A stretch of 19,256 bases of DNA from Christensenella sp. UBA3944 (GCA_002385605.1 DGDU01000028.1:1-19256), one strand, 5' to 3'. Counted from the first letter of the stretch, positions 6,990 through 14,970 are shown. Made by a program: numbers and translations. Notes: generated by a model not told the origin, from the letters alone.

Positions 6990-8237
6990 ATGAAAAAAAA
7001 GCAAGGCGCAGTACCGACAAAGCCCCTGTTCGAAAAGACAAACTTTTTTGTTTATCTTATAATCGTGCTGGGCGCTTTATTGCTGAGGGTCGCCTTCAGG
7101 CTGAAAATCCTGAACCGAAAAGCCCTTAAAGAGGTAAGGGCTTTAAAAGACCCCGTGCTGGTGATAGGAAACCATGTTTCGTCCATCGACTTCCTCTTTA
7201 TGTCCTATTTGCTGTTCCCGAAACGCCTTAGCTTCGTGGTGGCAAGGAACCTTTACTACAACGACAGCAGCTCGTGGGCGTTAAGGATAATGAAAAACTC
7301 CATACCCAAAAGGCAGTTTGTCGCCGATTACGAGTGCGTAAAGTCGATAAAGAAGATGATAGACAAGGGCATAAGCGTGGGGCTCTACCCCGAGGGAAGG
7401 GTGTCGATAGACGGCACCGAATCCGGCCTCGAGCCCAATATCGCGAAGCTGATAAAATGGCTGGGCGTGCCCGTGGTCTATGTGCACTTCAAGGGCGGCT
7501 ACCTCGCCATGCCGCGGTATAACCTTATACTTAAGCCCGTAAAGGCCGAGGCCGAGGCAAAGGTTTTGTTCACGAAAGAGGAAGTGGATTCGCTTAGCGT
7601 GGACGAAATGCACAGGCGGCTTAAAGAGGAGATTCGCTACAACGAGTTTGAGTACCAGGAGAAAAACCATATCTCCTCGGGGCGCAAAAACACGGCGCTC
7701 GGGCTCAATACCCTGCTATATAAGTGCCCCCGTTGCCATGCCGAGTTTAAGATGGAGGCCGAGGGAGATACCATCTGCTGCGGCGAGTGCGGAAACGCGG
7801 CGAGGCTCGATAAATACGGAAAAATTTCCGCCTTACCGGGCGGTGTGTGCTTCCCGAGGATAGACCTTTGGTATAAGTTCCAGAAGGAAGCCGTCGCGAA
7901 AGAGATAGAGGCGACCGACGATTATAAGCTGGTTTGCGACGATGTCGGGCTTGCCATGAACGACGACGCCTCGGGCAACTTTTACGCCGCCGAGCGGGGA
8001 AAGCTGACACTCTCCAAAGAGGGTTTCACCTATGAGGGAGAAGGCGGAAAGTCGCTGTTCTTCCCTATCGCTGCCTCGCCCTCGATCAGCTTTATACTGG
8101 GCACGGCGATAGACTTCTTCCGCGGCGAGGATATCTTCCGTTTCTGCTTCGACAGAGAAATGATGTCCACAAAATTCAACATAGCTACAGAGCTTCTGCA
8201 TAATAAATACTACAAACAGCGGCAAGCCGCGATCTGA
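6990..8237 (+). CDS. PlsC-family lysophospholipid acyltransferase with zinc ribbon and C-terminal extension
   Basis: 415 residues, about 170 longer than a minimal PlsC. A hydrophobic N-terminal segment (19-36) should hold it to the membrane. The acyltransferase motif NHVSSID (61-67, H62-x4-D67) is the catalytic HX4D, and YPEGRVS (133-139) is the glycerol-phosphate-binding motif. After the catalytic domain comes a zinc ribbon with CPRC (246-249) and CGEC (264-267), then a ~140-residue domain containing beta-like strands around GKLTLSKEGFTYEG that may be PH/GRAM-like. Likely reaction: acyl transfer to 1-acylglycerol-3-phosphate or a related lysolipid. An AGGAGG box 4 bases before the ATG fixes the start. 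It is first in an operon with tyrS, 16 bases downstream. The role of the zinc ribbon is unknown. Confidence 0.9.
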   Translation: MKKKQGAVPTKPLFEKTNFFVYLIIVLGALLLRVAFRLKILNRKALKEVRALKDPVLVIGNHVSSIDFLFMSYLLFPKRLSFVVARNLYYNDSSSWALRIMKNSIPKRQFVADYECVKSIKKMIDKGISVGLYPEGRVSIDGTESGLEPNIAKLIKWLGVPVVYVHFKGGYLAMPRYNLILKPVKAEAEAKVLFTKEEVDSLSVDEMHRRLKEEIRYNEFEYQEKNHISSGRKNTALGLNTLLYKCPRCHAEFKMEAEGDTICCGECGNAARLDKYGKISALPGGVCFPRIDLWYKFQKEAVAKEIEATDDYKLVCDDVGLAMNDDASGNFYAAERGKLTLSKEGFTYEGEGGKSLFFPIAASPSISFILGTAIDFFRGEDIFRFCFDREMMSTKFNIATELLHNKYYKQRQAAI

Positions 8238-8253
8238 TACATCGGAGAACATT

Positions 8254-9498
8254 ATGGCCAACATACTTGACACACTTAAAGAAAGAGGCCTCGTAAAACA
8301 AACCGTTTTTGAGGACGAACTCTACGAAAAACTAGGTAAAGAAAGCGTAACCTTTTATGTAGGCTTCGACCCGACAGCCGACAGCCTGCACGCGGGGCAT
8401 TTCCTCGCCCTTATGGCGATGGGACGCATACAAAGGGCGGGGCACAGGCCGATAGTGCTTATCGGCGGCGGCACAGCCATGGTGGGCGACCCCACGGGCA
8501 GGACGGATATGCGCTCGATGATGACAAAGGAAACCATCGCCAACAATGTGGCGAAGTTCAAAGAGCAGATGTCGAGGTTCTTCTCCTTCGAGGGCGAAAA
8601 CGCCGCCGTTATGGTGAACAACGCAGACTGGCTGCTTGATTTGAACTACATAGAGTTTTTGCGCGACATAGGCGTGCATTTCTCTGTTAACCATATGCTT
8701 TCGGCCGAGTGCTTCAGGTCGCGTATGGAAAAGGGCCTAAGCTTTCTTGAGTTCAACTATATGCTCATGCAGGGCTACGACTATTATGTGCTTTACAAAA
8801 AGTACGGCTGCCTCTTGCAATGCGGCGGCGACGACCAATGGTCGAACATACTGGCGGGGGCCGACCTTATACGCAAAAAGGAAGGCGTTACCGCATACGC
8901 CATCACCTTCCCCCTGCTGACAACCTCCGAAGGCAAAAAAATGGGCAAGACCCAGAAGGGCGCGCTGTGGCTGGACGCCAACAAGACAAGCCCCTACGAG
9001 TTCTTCCAATACTTCCGTAATGTTGACGACAACGATGTCGAGAACTGCCTGAAATACTTAACTTATGTGCCCGTCGATGAGATAACCAGGATGTGCTCGT
9101 GCTATACCGAAACAGTTATAGACGGAAGGACGGTTAAGGCGTTCGACAAGGAAATCAATAAAGCCAAAGAGGTGCTTGCATTCGAGGTTACAAAGATAGT
9201 ACACGGCGAGGAAGAGGCGCAAAAGGCTCTCGAGATGGCAAGAGGCGCTTTCGGCGACGGCTCGGCAATGCCCGAGGCGGATATGCCCTTTGGCATTATA
9301 AAGGTTGTCGATATGATGGTTGCCTTAAACCTTGCCCCCTCCAAGGGAGAGGCCAAGAGGCTGATTGCCGGCGGCGGCGTAACGATAGACGAGCAGAAAG
9401 TGGCATCGATAGACGCCGACCTTACCGAAGAGCAACTTAAAAACGGCTTCGTGATCTATAAAGGCAAAAAGGTGAGGCTGAGGGTCGTCCCCAGATGA
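8254..9498 (+). CDS. tyrS: Tyrosyl-tRNA synthetase
   Basis: 414 residues, normal for bacterial TyrRS. Class I signature HAGH (46-49) preceded by VGFDPTADSL, GGGTAMVGDPTGR (71-83), tyrosine-site YMLMQGYDYYVL (169-180), the GGDDQW motif (191-196) and KMGKT (229-233), the TyrRS form of KMSKS (KFGKT in Geobacillus). The C-terminal ~65 residues form an S4-like RNA-binding domain (SKGEAKRLIAGGGVTI). Charges tRNA-Tyr in the cytoplasm. GGAG precedes the ATG by 7 bases. Many Firmicutes control tyrS by a T-box leader; here only 16 bases separate it from plsC, so it must be read through from the upstream promoter and no T-box is possible locally. yigZ overlaps by 4 bases (ATGA). Confidence 0.98.
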   Translation: MANILDTLKERGLVKQTVFEDELYEKLGKESVTFYVGFDPTADSLHAGHFLALMAMGRIQRAGHRPIVLIGGGTAMVGDPTGRTDMRSMMTKETIANNVAKFKEQMSRFFSFEGENAAVMVNNADWLLDLNYIEFLRDIGVHFSVNHMLSAECFRSRMEKGLSFLEFNYMLMQGYDYYVLYKKYGCLLQCGGDDQWSNILAGADLIRKKEGVTAYAITFPLLTTSEGKKMGKTQKGALWLDANKTSPYEFFQYFRNVDDNDVENCLKYLTYVPVDEITRMCSCYTETVIDGRTVKAFDKEINKAKEVLAFEVTKIVHGEEEAQKALEMARGAFGDGSAMPEADMPFGIIKVVDMMVALNLAPSKGEAKRLIAGGGVTIDEQKVASIDADLTEEQLKNGFVIYKGKKVRLRVVPR

Positions 9499-10118
9499 AG
9501 GACTTCCTTACAATAGAGGGCTTGGCCGAGTACGGCTTCGAGATTAGCAGAAGCAGCTTCGTTTGCCGTATGGCGCACACAAAAAACCTTGCCGAAGGGC
9601 TGGAGTTTGTGGCGGGCATAAAGAAAAAGTTTTCGGACGCCACCCACAACTGTTACGCCATAGTGGGCGACCCGCAATCCAACGAACAGAGGTTTTCGGA
9701 CGACGGAGAGCCCTCGGGAACGGCGGGACAGCCCATGCTCGGTGTGCTTGCCAAAAACGGGCTGTATTGCGTTACGGCGGTTGTCACAAGGTACTTTGGC
9801 GGCATAAAACTGGGCGCGGGCGGGCTAGTGGGCGCTTACACAAAGGCGGTTGCCGAGTGCGTTTCGGCGGCAAAGATCGTAAAGAGCGTGTGGTCGGATA
9901 TCTACAAAGCCGAGCTGACATACTCGGAATATCAGGCGGCAGAAAAGCGCTTTCGGGAGTCGGGCTTCAAGGTTGTTTCCGTTGAGTTCGGCGAAGGCGT
10001 AAGCCTCGAAATAGCCGCCCCCGCAAAAGACGGAGAGGCGCTTAACAACTACCTCAGCACGCTGACTCAAGGCGGCGCCAGGCATAAACAAACAGACAGC
10101 AAATATGTCGTATATTAA
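9495..10118 (+). CDS. yigZ: YigZ/IMPACT family protein
   Basis: 207 residues, typical for the bacterial YigZ (UPF0029/IMPACT) family. The N-terminal IMPACT domain carries the hallmark DDGEPSGTAG (69-78) and the RYFGGIKLGAGGLVGAY stretch (99-115); a C-terminal DUF1949-type ferredoxin-like domain follows from about 138. The bacterial role is not settled; the eukaryotic homologue regulates Gcn2 and links to translation. The ATG overlaps the tyrS stop codon, implying translational coupling, which fits a translation-related job. The stop lies 24 bases before ilvE. Confidence 0.93.
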   Translation: MKDFLTIEGLAEYGFEISRSSFVCRMAHTKNLAEGLEFVAGIKKKFSDATHNCYAIVGDPQSNEQRFSDDGEPSGTAGQPMLGVLAKNGLYCVTAVVTRYFGGIKLGAGGLVGAYTKAVAECVSAAKIVKSVWSDIYKAELTYSEYQAAEKRFRESGFKVVSVEFGEGVSLEIAAPAKDGEALNNYLSTLTQGGARHKQTDSKYVVY

Positions 10119-10142
10119 TTTATTCGCAAAGGAGTGGATATT

Positions 10143-11195
10143 ATGAAAGTTACTCTTACGGCAGCAAAAAAGGCAAAACCCGACTTTTCCAAGCTGGGGT
10201 TCGGCAAATACTTCACCGACCACATGCTGGTAATGGACTACAAAGACGGAGCATGGCAGGAGCCTGAGATAATCCCCTACGACGCCTTTGAAATGCCGCC
10301 CTCGACCTGCGTCCTGCACTACGGGCAGGGTATTTTCGAGGGGCTTAAGGCCTACAAGAACAAGGAAGGGCAAATAACCCTGTTCCGGCCCTACGATAAC
10401 TTCAAGAGAATGAACAACTCGGCAAGAAGGCTGTGCATGCCCGAGCTGGACGGCGACCTCGTGGTAGAGTGCCTTAAAGAGCTTCTTCGCATAGACGCCG
10501 AGTGGATACCCACCGAGCCGGGCACTTCGTTGTATATAAGGCCGACGATGATAGCCATGGACGCCTTCCTCGGCGTGCATCCCGCCCATTCTTACAGGTT
10601 CTTTATCATACTTTCTCCTGTGGGAAGCTATTACGCCAACGGCCTGAAGCCCACAAAGATAATGGTAGAGGAAGAGCTTGTGCGCGCGCCCATAGGCGGT
10701 ACGGGTGAAGCAAAGTGCATGGGCAACTACGCCTGCTCGCTGCTTGCCGGCGCCCGCGCCAACCAAAAGGGCTACGACCAGGTGCTCTGGCTGGACAGCA
10801 ACGAACATAAGTATGTCGAGGAAGTGGGCTCTATGAATATGTTCTTCGTAATAGACGGCGTGGTAAAGACCCCCGCCCTCGTAGGCTCAATCCTGCCCGG
10901 CATAACCCGCGACAGCGTTATAGAGGTTTGCAAGAAAGACGGCATACCCGTTGAGGAGTGCCGCATAAGCTTAGACGAAGTTATGGCCGCAAACAACGAG
11001 GGACGCCTTAACGAGGCCTTCGGAAGCGGTACGGCGGCGGTTATTTCCCCCGTCGGCATACTGTATGCCCACGGCAAGGATATGGTTATAAACAACAACG
11101 AGATGGGCAAAATAACAAGCTATCTCTACGATAAGATAACCGGCATACAGTACGGCAGGCTGCCCGACGAATTCGGCTGGATAGTTAAAGTGTAG
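10143..11195 (+). CDS. ilvE: Branched-chain amino acid aminotransferase
   Basis: 350 residues, a class IV PLP-dependent aminotransferase of the BCAT type that interconverts Leu, Ile and Val with their 2-oxo acids using 2-oxoglutarate. Motifs: HYGQGIFEGLKAY (59-71), FRPYDNFKRM (81-90), GTSLYIRP (127-134), the PLP lysine K191 in GTGEAKCMGNYA, and EEVGSMNMFF (226-235). Length and the N-terminal KPDFSKLGFGKYFTDHM region match the long (type II) bacterial/eukaryotic-like BCATs. The start was placed at ATG 10143 because AGGAG at 10130-10134 is 8 bases upstream; an earlier GTG at 10134 falls inside that box. Last gene of its operon, followed by the hairpin at 11203-11235. Confidence 0.97.
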   Translation: MKVTLTAAKKAKPDFSKLGFGKYFTDHMLVMDYKDGAWQEPEIIPYDAFEMPPSTCVLHYGQGIFEGLKAYKNKEGQITLFRPYDNFKRMNNSARRLCMPELDGDLVVECLKELLRIDAEWIPTEPGTSLYIRPTMIAMDAFLGVHPAHSYRFFIILSPVGSYYANGLKPTKIMVEEELVRAPIGGTGEAKCMGNYACSLLAGARANQKGYDQVLWLDSNEHKYVEEVGSMNMFFVIDGVVKTPALVGSILPGITRDSVIEVCKKDGIPVEECRISLDEVMAANNEGRLNEAFGSGTAAVISPVGILYAHGKDMVINNNEMGKITSYLYDKITGIQYGRLPDEFGWIVKV

Positions 11196-11202
11196 AATAA
11201 AG

Positions 11203-11235
11203 TTCAAAAGGGGCTGGCGGACAGCCCCTTTTGAA
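11203..11235. terminator. Perfect 14-bp hairpin terminator after ilvE
   Basis: TTCAAAAGGGGCTG, loop GCGGA, then the exact complementary arm. The GC-rich core followed by TTTTGAAT on the plus strand is a rho-independent terminator; the A/T-rich base is symmetric, so it could work in both directions. Confidence 0.85.
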
Positions 11236-11258
11236 TAAACATGGCGGGTAAGCGGCTA

Positions 11259-11287
11259 TTGAATTTATCGCCGTTTTCTGATATCCT
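11259..11287 (+). promoter_or_regulatory. Promoter of recX, predicted leaderless
   Basis: TTGAAT (11259-11264), 17-base spacer, TATCCT (11282-11287) with TG one base before (TGnTATCCT). Seven bases beyond the -10 box is the A of the recX ATG at 11294, and no Shine-Dalgarno box precedes it. Confidence 0.6.
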
Positions 11288-11293
11288 GTTTTT

Positions 11294-11914
11294 ATGATTA
11301 TTGACGACATCAGGTACCGCAAAAATTCCGCCGACATCTTAGCGGGCGGGGAGGAATACAAAAAGCTGCCCTTGGCCGAGGTGGTGAGGTTCGGCATCAA
11401 GAAAGGGGCGGAAATCGACGAGAGGTATTTCAGCGAGTTCTTAAGGGAGTGCGACAGGACCGCCGCAAAAGAATACCTTTTCGGGCTTCTGGCGAGGGGG
11501 CCGCGCACCGAGCAGGAAGCGAGGATAAAGCTGTACCAAAAAGGCTTTAGAAAAGAAAGCGTGCTTAACGCCATCGAGCTTGCAAAGCAGTATAAGTACA
11601 TTTCGGACGAGGCTTTCGCCGATTTTTATATTCAGACAAACAAGCAGGCAAAGGGCGCCTACCGGATAAAGGCCGAGCTTAAGCAAAAAGGCGTGCCCGC
11701 TGAAATTATCGAGGAGGCGGCAGAGGGCATAAAGGAAACGGAGAAAGACGCCGCTGCGGCGCTTGCCGAACGGTTCGCGAAAAACAAAGACATCTCGGAC
11801 AGAAAAAACCGCGAGAAGCTAATAAGGCACCTTGCCTCGAGGGGTTTTTCTTACGATATCATTAAACAGGTTTTATCCGATTTGGGCTCTGACACCGAAG
11901 ATTTTATCGACTGA
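11294..11914 (+). CDS. recX: RecX family regulatory protein
   Basis: 206 residues of tandem three-helix repeats. Recognised by AKEYLFGLLARGPRTEQEA (about 56-74; family pattern A..Y.L..LS.R.RS..E), KLYQKGF (77-83), YISDEAFADFY (103-113) and the KGAYRIKAELKQKGV stretch (about 119-133; family KG..RI..EL..KGI). RecX binds RecA filaments and modulates their activity in recombination and the SOS response. It is not next to recA here but stands alone between two terminated operons. The only plausible start is ATG 11294; there is no ribosome binding site, and the promoter position predicts a leaderless message. The N-terminal ~50 residues are less typical of the family. Confidence 0.88.
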   Translation: MIIDDIRYRKNSADILAGGEEYKKLPLAEVVRFGIKKGAEIDERYFSEFLRECDRTAAKEYLFGLLARGPRTEQEARIKLYQKGFRKESVLNAIELAKQYKYISDEAFADFYIQTNKQAKGAYRIKAELKQKGVPAEIIEEAAEGIKETEKDAAAALAERFAKNKDISDRKNREKLIRHLASRGFSYDIIKQVLSDLGSDTEDFID

Positions 11915-11949
11915 AGGCAAAAATTAACGCAGTAAACCGCAAAATTTTC

Positions 11950-11978
11950 TTGCCATCACTTATTTTTATTTATATAAT
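11950..11978 (+). promoter_or_regulatory. Sigma-A promoter of the sodium:solute symporter gene
   Basis: TTGCCA (11950-11955), 17-base spacer, TATAAT (11973-11978). Predicted start near 11985, 25 bases before the ATG. An imperfect inverted repeat (GGCAAAAATT at 11916-11925 against AATTTTCTTGCC at 11943-11954) ends over the -35 box and might be an operator. Confidence 0.8.
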
Positions 11979-12009
11979 AAGAAGTAATATTTACCGGAGG
12001 AAGAAACTT

Positions 12010-13560
12010 ATGATAGCCGCGGCCAGCGCAGGTTCTTATATAATTTTGGCGGTATACATACTTCTGCTAGTGGGCATCGCCGTATTTACACACAAAAAGA
12101 GCGCTTCCCTTAACAGCTTTTACCTAAGCAATCGCGGAATGAGCGGCTGGATGAGCGCCTTCGCTTACGGCACCACATACTTCTCGGCGGTTATCTTTAT
12201 CGGCTACGCCGGAAAGCTCGGTTTCGGCATGGGCCTTGCCGCCATCTGGATAGGCATTACCAACGCTATTATAGGCTCGCTGTTTGCATGGCTGGTGCTT
12301 GCAAAGCGCACACGCGCCATGTCTCAAGCCCTCGAGGCGCGCACAATGCCCGAGTTTTTCGAGAAGCGCTACGAAAGCAAGTACCTTAAGCTTTACGGCT
12401 CGCTGGTTATATTTGTATTCCTTATCCCTTACAGCACATCGGTATACCAGGGCCTTGCCTACATAATCGAGGCCGCCTACGGGCTGCCCTTCGTTTGGTG
12501 CATCGTAATTATGGCGGGGCTTACCGGCCTCTACCTCTTTGTGGGCGGATACTTCGCCGAGGCTCTGTCCGCTTTCATACAGGGCATTATTATGATAATC
12601 GGCGTGTTCGCTTTGGTGTTCTTTATGCTAAACACCTCTGCCGTCAACTGGGGCGAAGGGCTTAAAAAGCTTACCGATATGGGCTTCGGCATGATACCCT
12701 CCTTCCAGAGCGGAAGCGGCAAGATAATAGACAGCCCCGGGTTTAACCTTATAATACTTTGCTCGCTTACATCGTTTGGTATCTGGAGCCTCCCGCAATC
12801 CATACACAAGTTCTATACGATTAAAGACAACAGCGCCATCGTAAAAGGCACCGTTATAAGCACGCTGTTTGCTTTGATTATTGGCGGAAGCGCTTACCTT
12901 AACGGCGGCCTTTCGAGGCTGTTCTTCGACGCGTCTAACGCGCCTGTGGGCGACAGAGTCGTGCCCACCATGTTTGAAATAGTAAATATGCCCTCGACGC
13001 TGCTTGGGTTTATAGCCGTGCTTATGCTTTCGGCCAGCATGTCCACCCTGTCGTCGCTTTCTCTCTCGAGCGCCTCGACCGTTTCGATAGACTTCTACCG
13101 CGGATACATACGCAAGAACGCCTCCGACGCCAATGTTAAGGTGTTATTAAGAGTGCTTTGCCTTGTGTTTATCCTGATTTCCGCCCTTCTAGCAATAGCC
13201 GAGGTGGACGCCATAGTAACCCTGATGTCCTTAAGCTGGGGCACGATAGCGGGCTGCTTCATAGGCCCCTACATCTACGGGCTTTACTTCAAAAAAGCAA
13301 ACAAGGCAGGCGCGTACGCCTCGATTACATTCAGCCTCCTGCTTACGCTTACGCTGGTACTTGTGTTCGGCTTTACCGAATCCCCCGCCGGCACCGAATT
13401 CGGCAAGGTGCTTAAGCAAGGCATAGGCCGCGCCCCCTTTATCGGCGTGCTGGCTATGGCTTCCTCGATGATAGTTACGCCCGTCGTAAGCCTTCTTACG
13501 CAGAAGTTCGCGCCAACATCCAAAACAATCGAGCTTTGCTTTTCTTCTTTCAAAAAGTAA
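12010..13560 (+). CDS. Sodium:solute symporter family protein (SSS)
   Basis: 516 residues with about 13 hydrophobic segments, the usual size and topology of SSS transporters (LeuT fold). Family marks: FYLSNRGMSGWMSAFAYGTT (about 37-56, TM2 entry), a GLTGLYLFVGGYFAEAL stretch (TM6 region), QSIHKFYTIKDN before TM8, and the Ser/Thr-rich SASMSTLSSLSLSSASTVS in TM9 that supplies Na+-site hydroxyls. It resembles the PutP/PanF branch, but the substrate (amino acid, pantothenate or carboxylate) cannot be told by eye. Start: GGAGG 8-12 bases before ATG 12010; an in-frame TTG at 11950 lies in the promoter. Monocistronic, with its own promoter and a strong terminator at 13593-13616. Confidence 0.92.
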   Translation: MIAAASAGSYIILAVYILLLVGIAVFTHKKSASLNSFYLSNRGMSGWMSAFAYGTTYFSAVIFIGYAGKLGFGMGLAAIWIGITNAIIGSLFAWLVLAKRTRAMSQALEARTMPEFFEKRYESKYLKLYGSLVIFVFLIPYSTSVYQGLAYIIEAAYGLPFVWCIVIMAGLTGLYLFVGGYFAEALSAFIQGIIMIIGVFALVFFMLNTSAVNWGEGLKKLTDMGFGMIPSFQSGSGKIIDSPGFNLIILCSLTSFGIWSLPQSIHKFYTIKDNSAIVKGTVISTLFALIIGGSAYLNGGLSRLFFDASNAPVGDRVVPTMFEIVNMPSTLLGFIAVLMLSASMSTLSSLSLSSASTVSIDFYRGYIRKNASDANVKVLLRVLCLVFILISALLAIAEVDAIVTLMSLSWGTIAGCFIGPYIYGLYFKKANKAGAYASITFSLLLTLTLVLVFGFTESPAGTEFGKVLKQGIGRAPFIGVLAMASSMIVTPVVSLLTQKFAPTSKTIELCFSSFKK

Positions 13561-13592
13561 ATAAATAATATCTGATTATAGAATCCGTTTTC

Positions 13593-13616
13593 GCCGCTCT
13601 TTCGGGCGGCTTTTTT
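13593..13616 (+). terminator. Rho-independent terminator after the SSS gene
   Basis: GCCGCTC, loop TTTC, GGGCGGC (7 bp with one G-U pair) followed by six T and a further T-rich stretch. Confidence 0.9.
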
Positions 13617-13659
13617 GTGTTTTAATCTCTGGCAGCTTCCGCAAAAAAATTATTTGAGT

Positions 13660-13689
13660 GTATAAGCCTCAAAAGAATGGCAAATAATT
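13660..13689 (+). promoter_or_regulatory. Candidate sigma-F/sigma-G sporulation promoter of the SpoIIQ-like gene
   Basis: GTATA (13660-13664), 15-base spacer, GCAAATAATT (13680-13689). This fits the forespore sigma-F/G pattern (GYATA, about 15 bases, GnnAnAnTw), and no sigma-A promoter with proper spacing is seen before the gene. spoIIQ is a sigma-F gene in Bacillus subtilis. The motif is short, so the match could be chance. Confidence 0.45.
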
Positions 13690-13715
13690 TCGGTATAACA
13701 AGTGGAGGTTAGCAA

Positions 13716-14369
13716 ATGGATAAAAAATACGCCAAAAACGGCAAAACCAAAGCCTTTCTTAAAAGGAATATGTACTACATCATTATGGGTGTCTGTATAT
13801 TGGCGATAGGTGCTATGATTACCGTGGCCCTTCTGACACAGGATAAAACCCCCGTGCCCGATCCCGTCCAGAACGATCCCATTCCCGACCCTGCCGGCAA
13901 CGATCCCGATCCCGTCGATAATAACCCCGAGGAGCCCGTGCCCACGCCCATTGTGTTCCGCCTGCCTGTCGCAAACGAGGCAAATGTCCAGATGGACTAT
14001 GTAATGGACACCGTGGTTTGGTGGTCGACGCTGAAGGTTTACAAGGTGCATAACGGCATAGACTTCGCCGGCGCCGAAACAGACACGGCGGTAGCCGCTT
14101 ACAAGGGAGTTGTAAGAAAAGTCGAATACGATGCCTTGAACGGCCACTATGTCGAGATAGACCACGGCAACGGGCTGGTAACCTACTATGGCTCTTTGAG
14201 CGAGCCCGCGGTGGCGGTAGGACAGCAGGTTGAAGCGGGCACTGTGCTGGGGAACCTTAGCACCTCGGCGACCGCCGAAATGAAACTAGGCCCCCATGTA
14301 CACTTCGCTGTGTATAAGGACGGCAAAGTCGTAAGCCCCTACGACTACCTGCCCGAAGGCGACAAATAG
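13716..14369 (+). CDS. SpoIIQ-like membrane-anchored M23 peptidase
   Basis: 217 residues: short basic cytoplasmic tail, one TM (20-41), a Pro/Asp/Asn-rich linker (45-78) built from PDP-like units, then a LytM/M23 domain (about 95-212). The zinc site is intact: HNGID (H112, D116) and HVHF (H194, H196), with a conserved IDHGNG His150. The segment from LKVYKVHNGIDFAGA through GVVRKVEYDALNGHYVEIDHGNG is close in arrangement to SpoIIQ, the forespore half of the SpoIIQ-SpoIIIAH engulfment channel; unlike B. subtilis SpoIIQ but like clostridial ones, the metal ligands are kept. GGAGG lies 7 bases before the ATG and a forespore-type promoter is upstream. It could instead be a general M23 endopeptidase. 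It converges with the chromate-transporter gene, with 1 base between the stop codons. Confidence 0.85.
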   Translation: MDKKYAKNGKTKAFLKRNMYYIIMGVCILAIGAMITVALLTQDKTPVPDPVQNDPIPDPAGNDPDPVDNNPEEPVPTPIVFRLPVANEANVQMDYVMDTVVWWSTLKVYKVHNGIDFAGAETDTAVAAYKGVVRKVEYDALNGHYVEIDHGNGLVTYYGSLSEPAVAVGQQVEAGTVLGNLSTSATAEMKLGPHVHFAVYKDGKVVSPYDYLPEGDK

Positions 14370-14370
14370 G

Positions 14371-14970
14371 CTAAATTCCGCCTAAAATAACCCCGTAGTA
14401 GAGTATGCCCACGCCGGCCGAAATGATTATTATAAAAATGGGATGAATCTTCTTCCCGAATAATCTAAGCGCGGCGAAGCATACGGCAAACCAAACGATT
14501 CCGAACCAGTTTACGCTTATCTGGCCGCCGCTGCCTTTACCCAAGAAGGTGGCGGCGGCAAGCGATAAAAAGGCGCTCGCTATTAAAGCAACGATGGTGG
14601 GCCTTACGGTTACAAAGGCGTCGTTTATGACCTTGCTTTTCATAAACTTTTCCGAAAGCTTGTAGACGATAAGGATAATGACAAAGGAAGGTATAAACAG
14701 CCCGCCCACCGTGCAAAGTATGCCGAGCGCGCCTCCCCAGAAACTGCCCGATGTGGCGTTGCCGACCGTCATACCCACGAAGGTCGCGACATTAATAGAG
14801 AACGGCCCGGGGGTGGATTCGGCAATCGCGACAAAGTCTATAATCTGCGCGGCGGTAAGCCAGCCCTTTTCGACAACGGTTTCGGAAATGAGGGGAAGCA
14901 TGGCGTAGCCGCCGCCGATCGTAAACAACCCTATTTTGAGGAAGCTGAAAAACAAATCGAGAAATATCAT
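14371..14970 (-). CDS. Chromate transporter (CHR) half, second of the pair
   Basis: 199 residues, one CHR domain with about six hydrophobic segments. Signature FLKIGLFTIGGGYAMLPLI (10-28) and the VAIAESTPGPFSINVATFVG stretch (about 47-66) are hallmark CHR motifs. In short-chain CHR systems two such proteins with opposite membrane orientation form the transporter; the other half lies immediately upstream and overlaps by 4 bases (ATGA). The family exports chromate, but in anaerobes without chromate exposure the true anion is uncertain. The stop codon is one base from that of the converging SpoIIQ-like gene, so no terminator fits between them. Confidence 0.93.
   Translation of the reverse strand: MIFLDLFFSFLKIGLFTIGGGYAMLPLISETVVEKGWLTAAQIIDFVAIAESTPGPFSINVATFVGMTVGNATSGSFWGGALGILCTVGGLFIPSFVIILIVYKLSEKFMKSKVINDAFVTVRPTIVALIASAFLSLAAATFLGKGSGGQISVNWFGIVWFAVCFAALRLFGKKIHPIFIIIISAGVGILYYGVILGGI

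Noticed and set aside
11916..11954. Imperfect inverted repeat between recX and the SSS gene as a terminator
   Set aside because: Arms are A/T-rich, need a gap to align, and no T-run follows; at most an operator.
11950..12009. TTG start extending the SSS transporter by 20 residues
   Set aside because: It coincides with the -35 box; ATG 12010 has GGAGG and gives the normal N-terminus.
13905..13950. Pro/Asp-codon repeats in the SpoIIQ-like gene as a DNA repeat element
   Set aside because: They are low-complexity coding sequence for the linker; no DNA-level repeat unit of fixed length.
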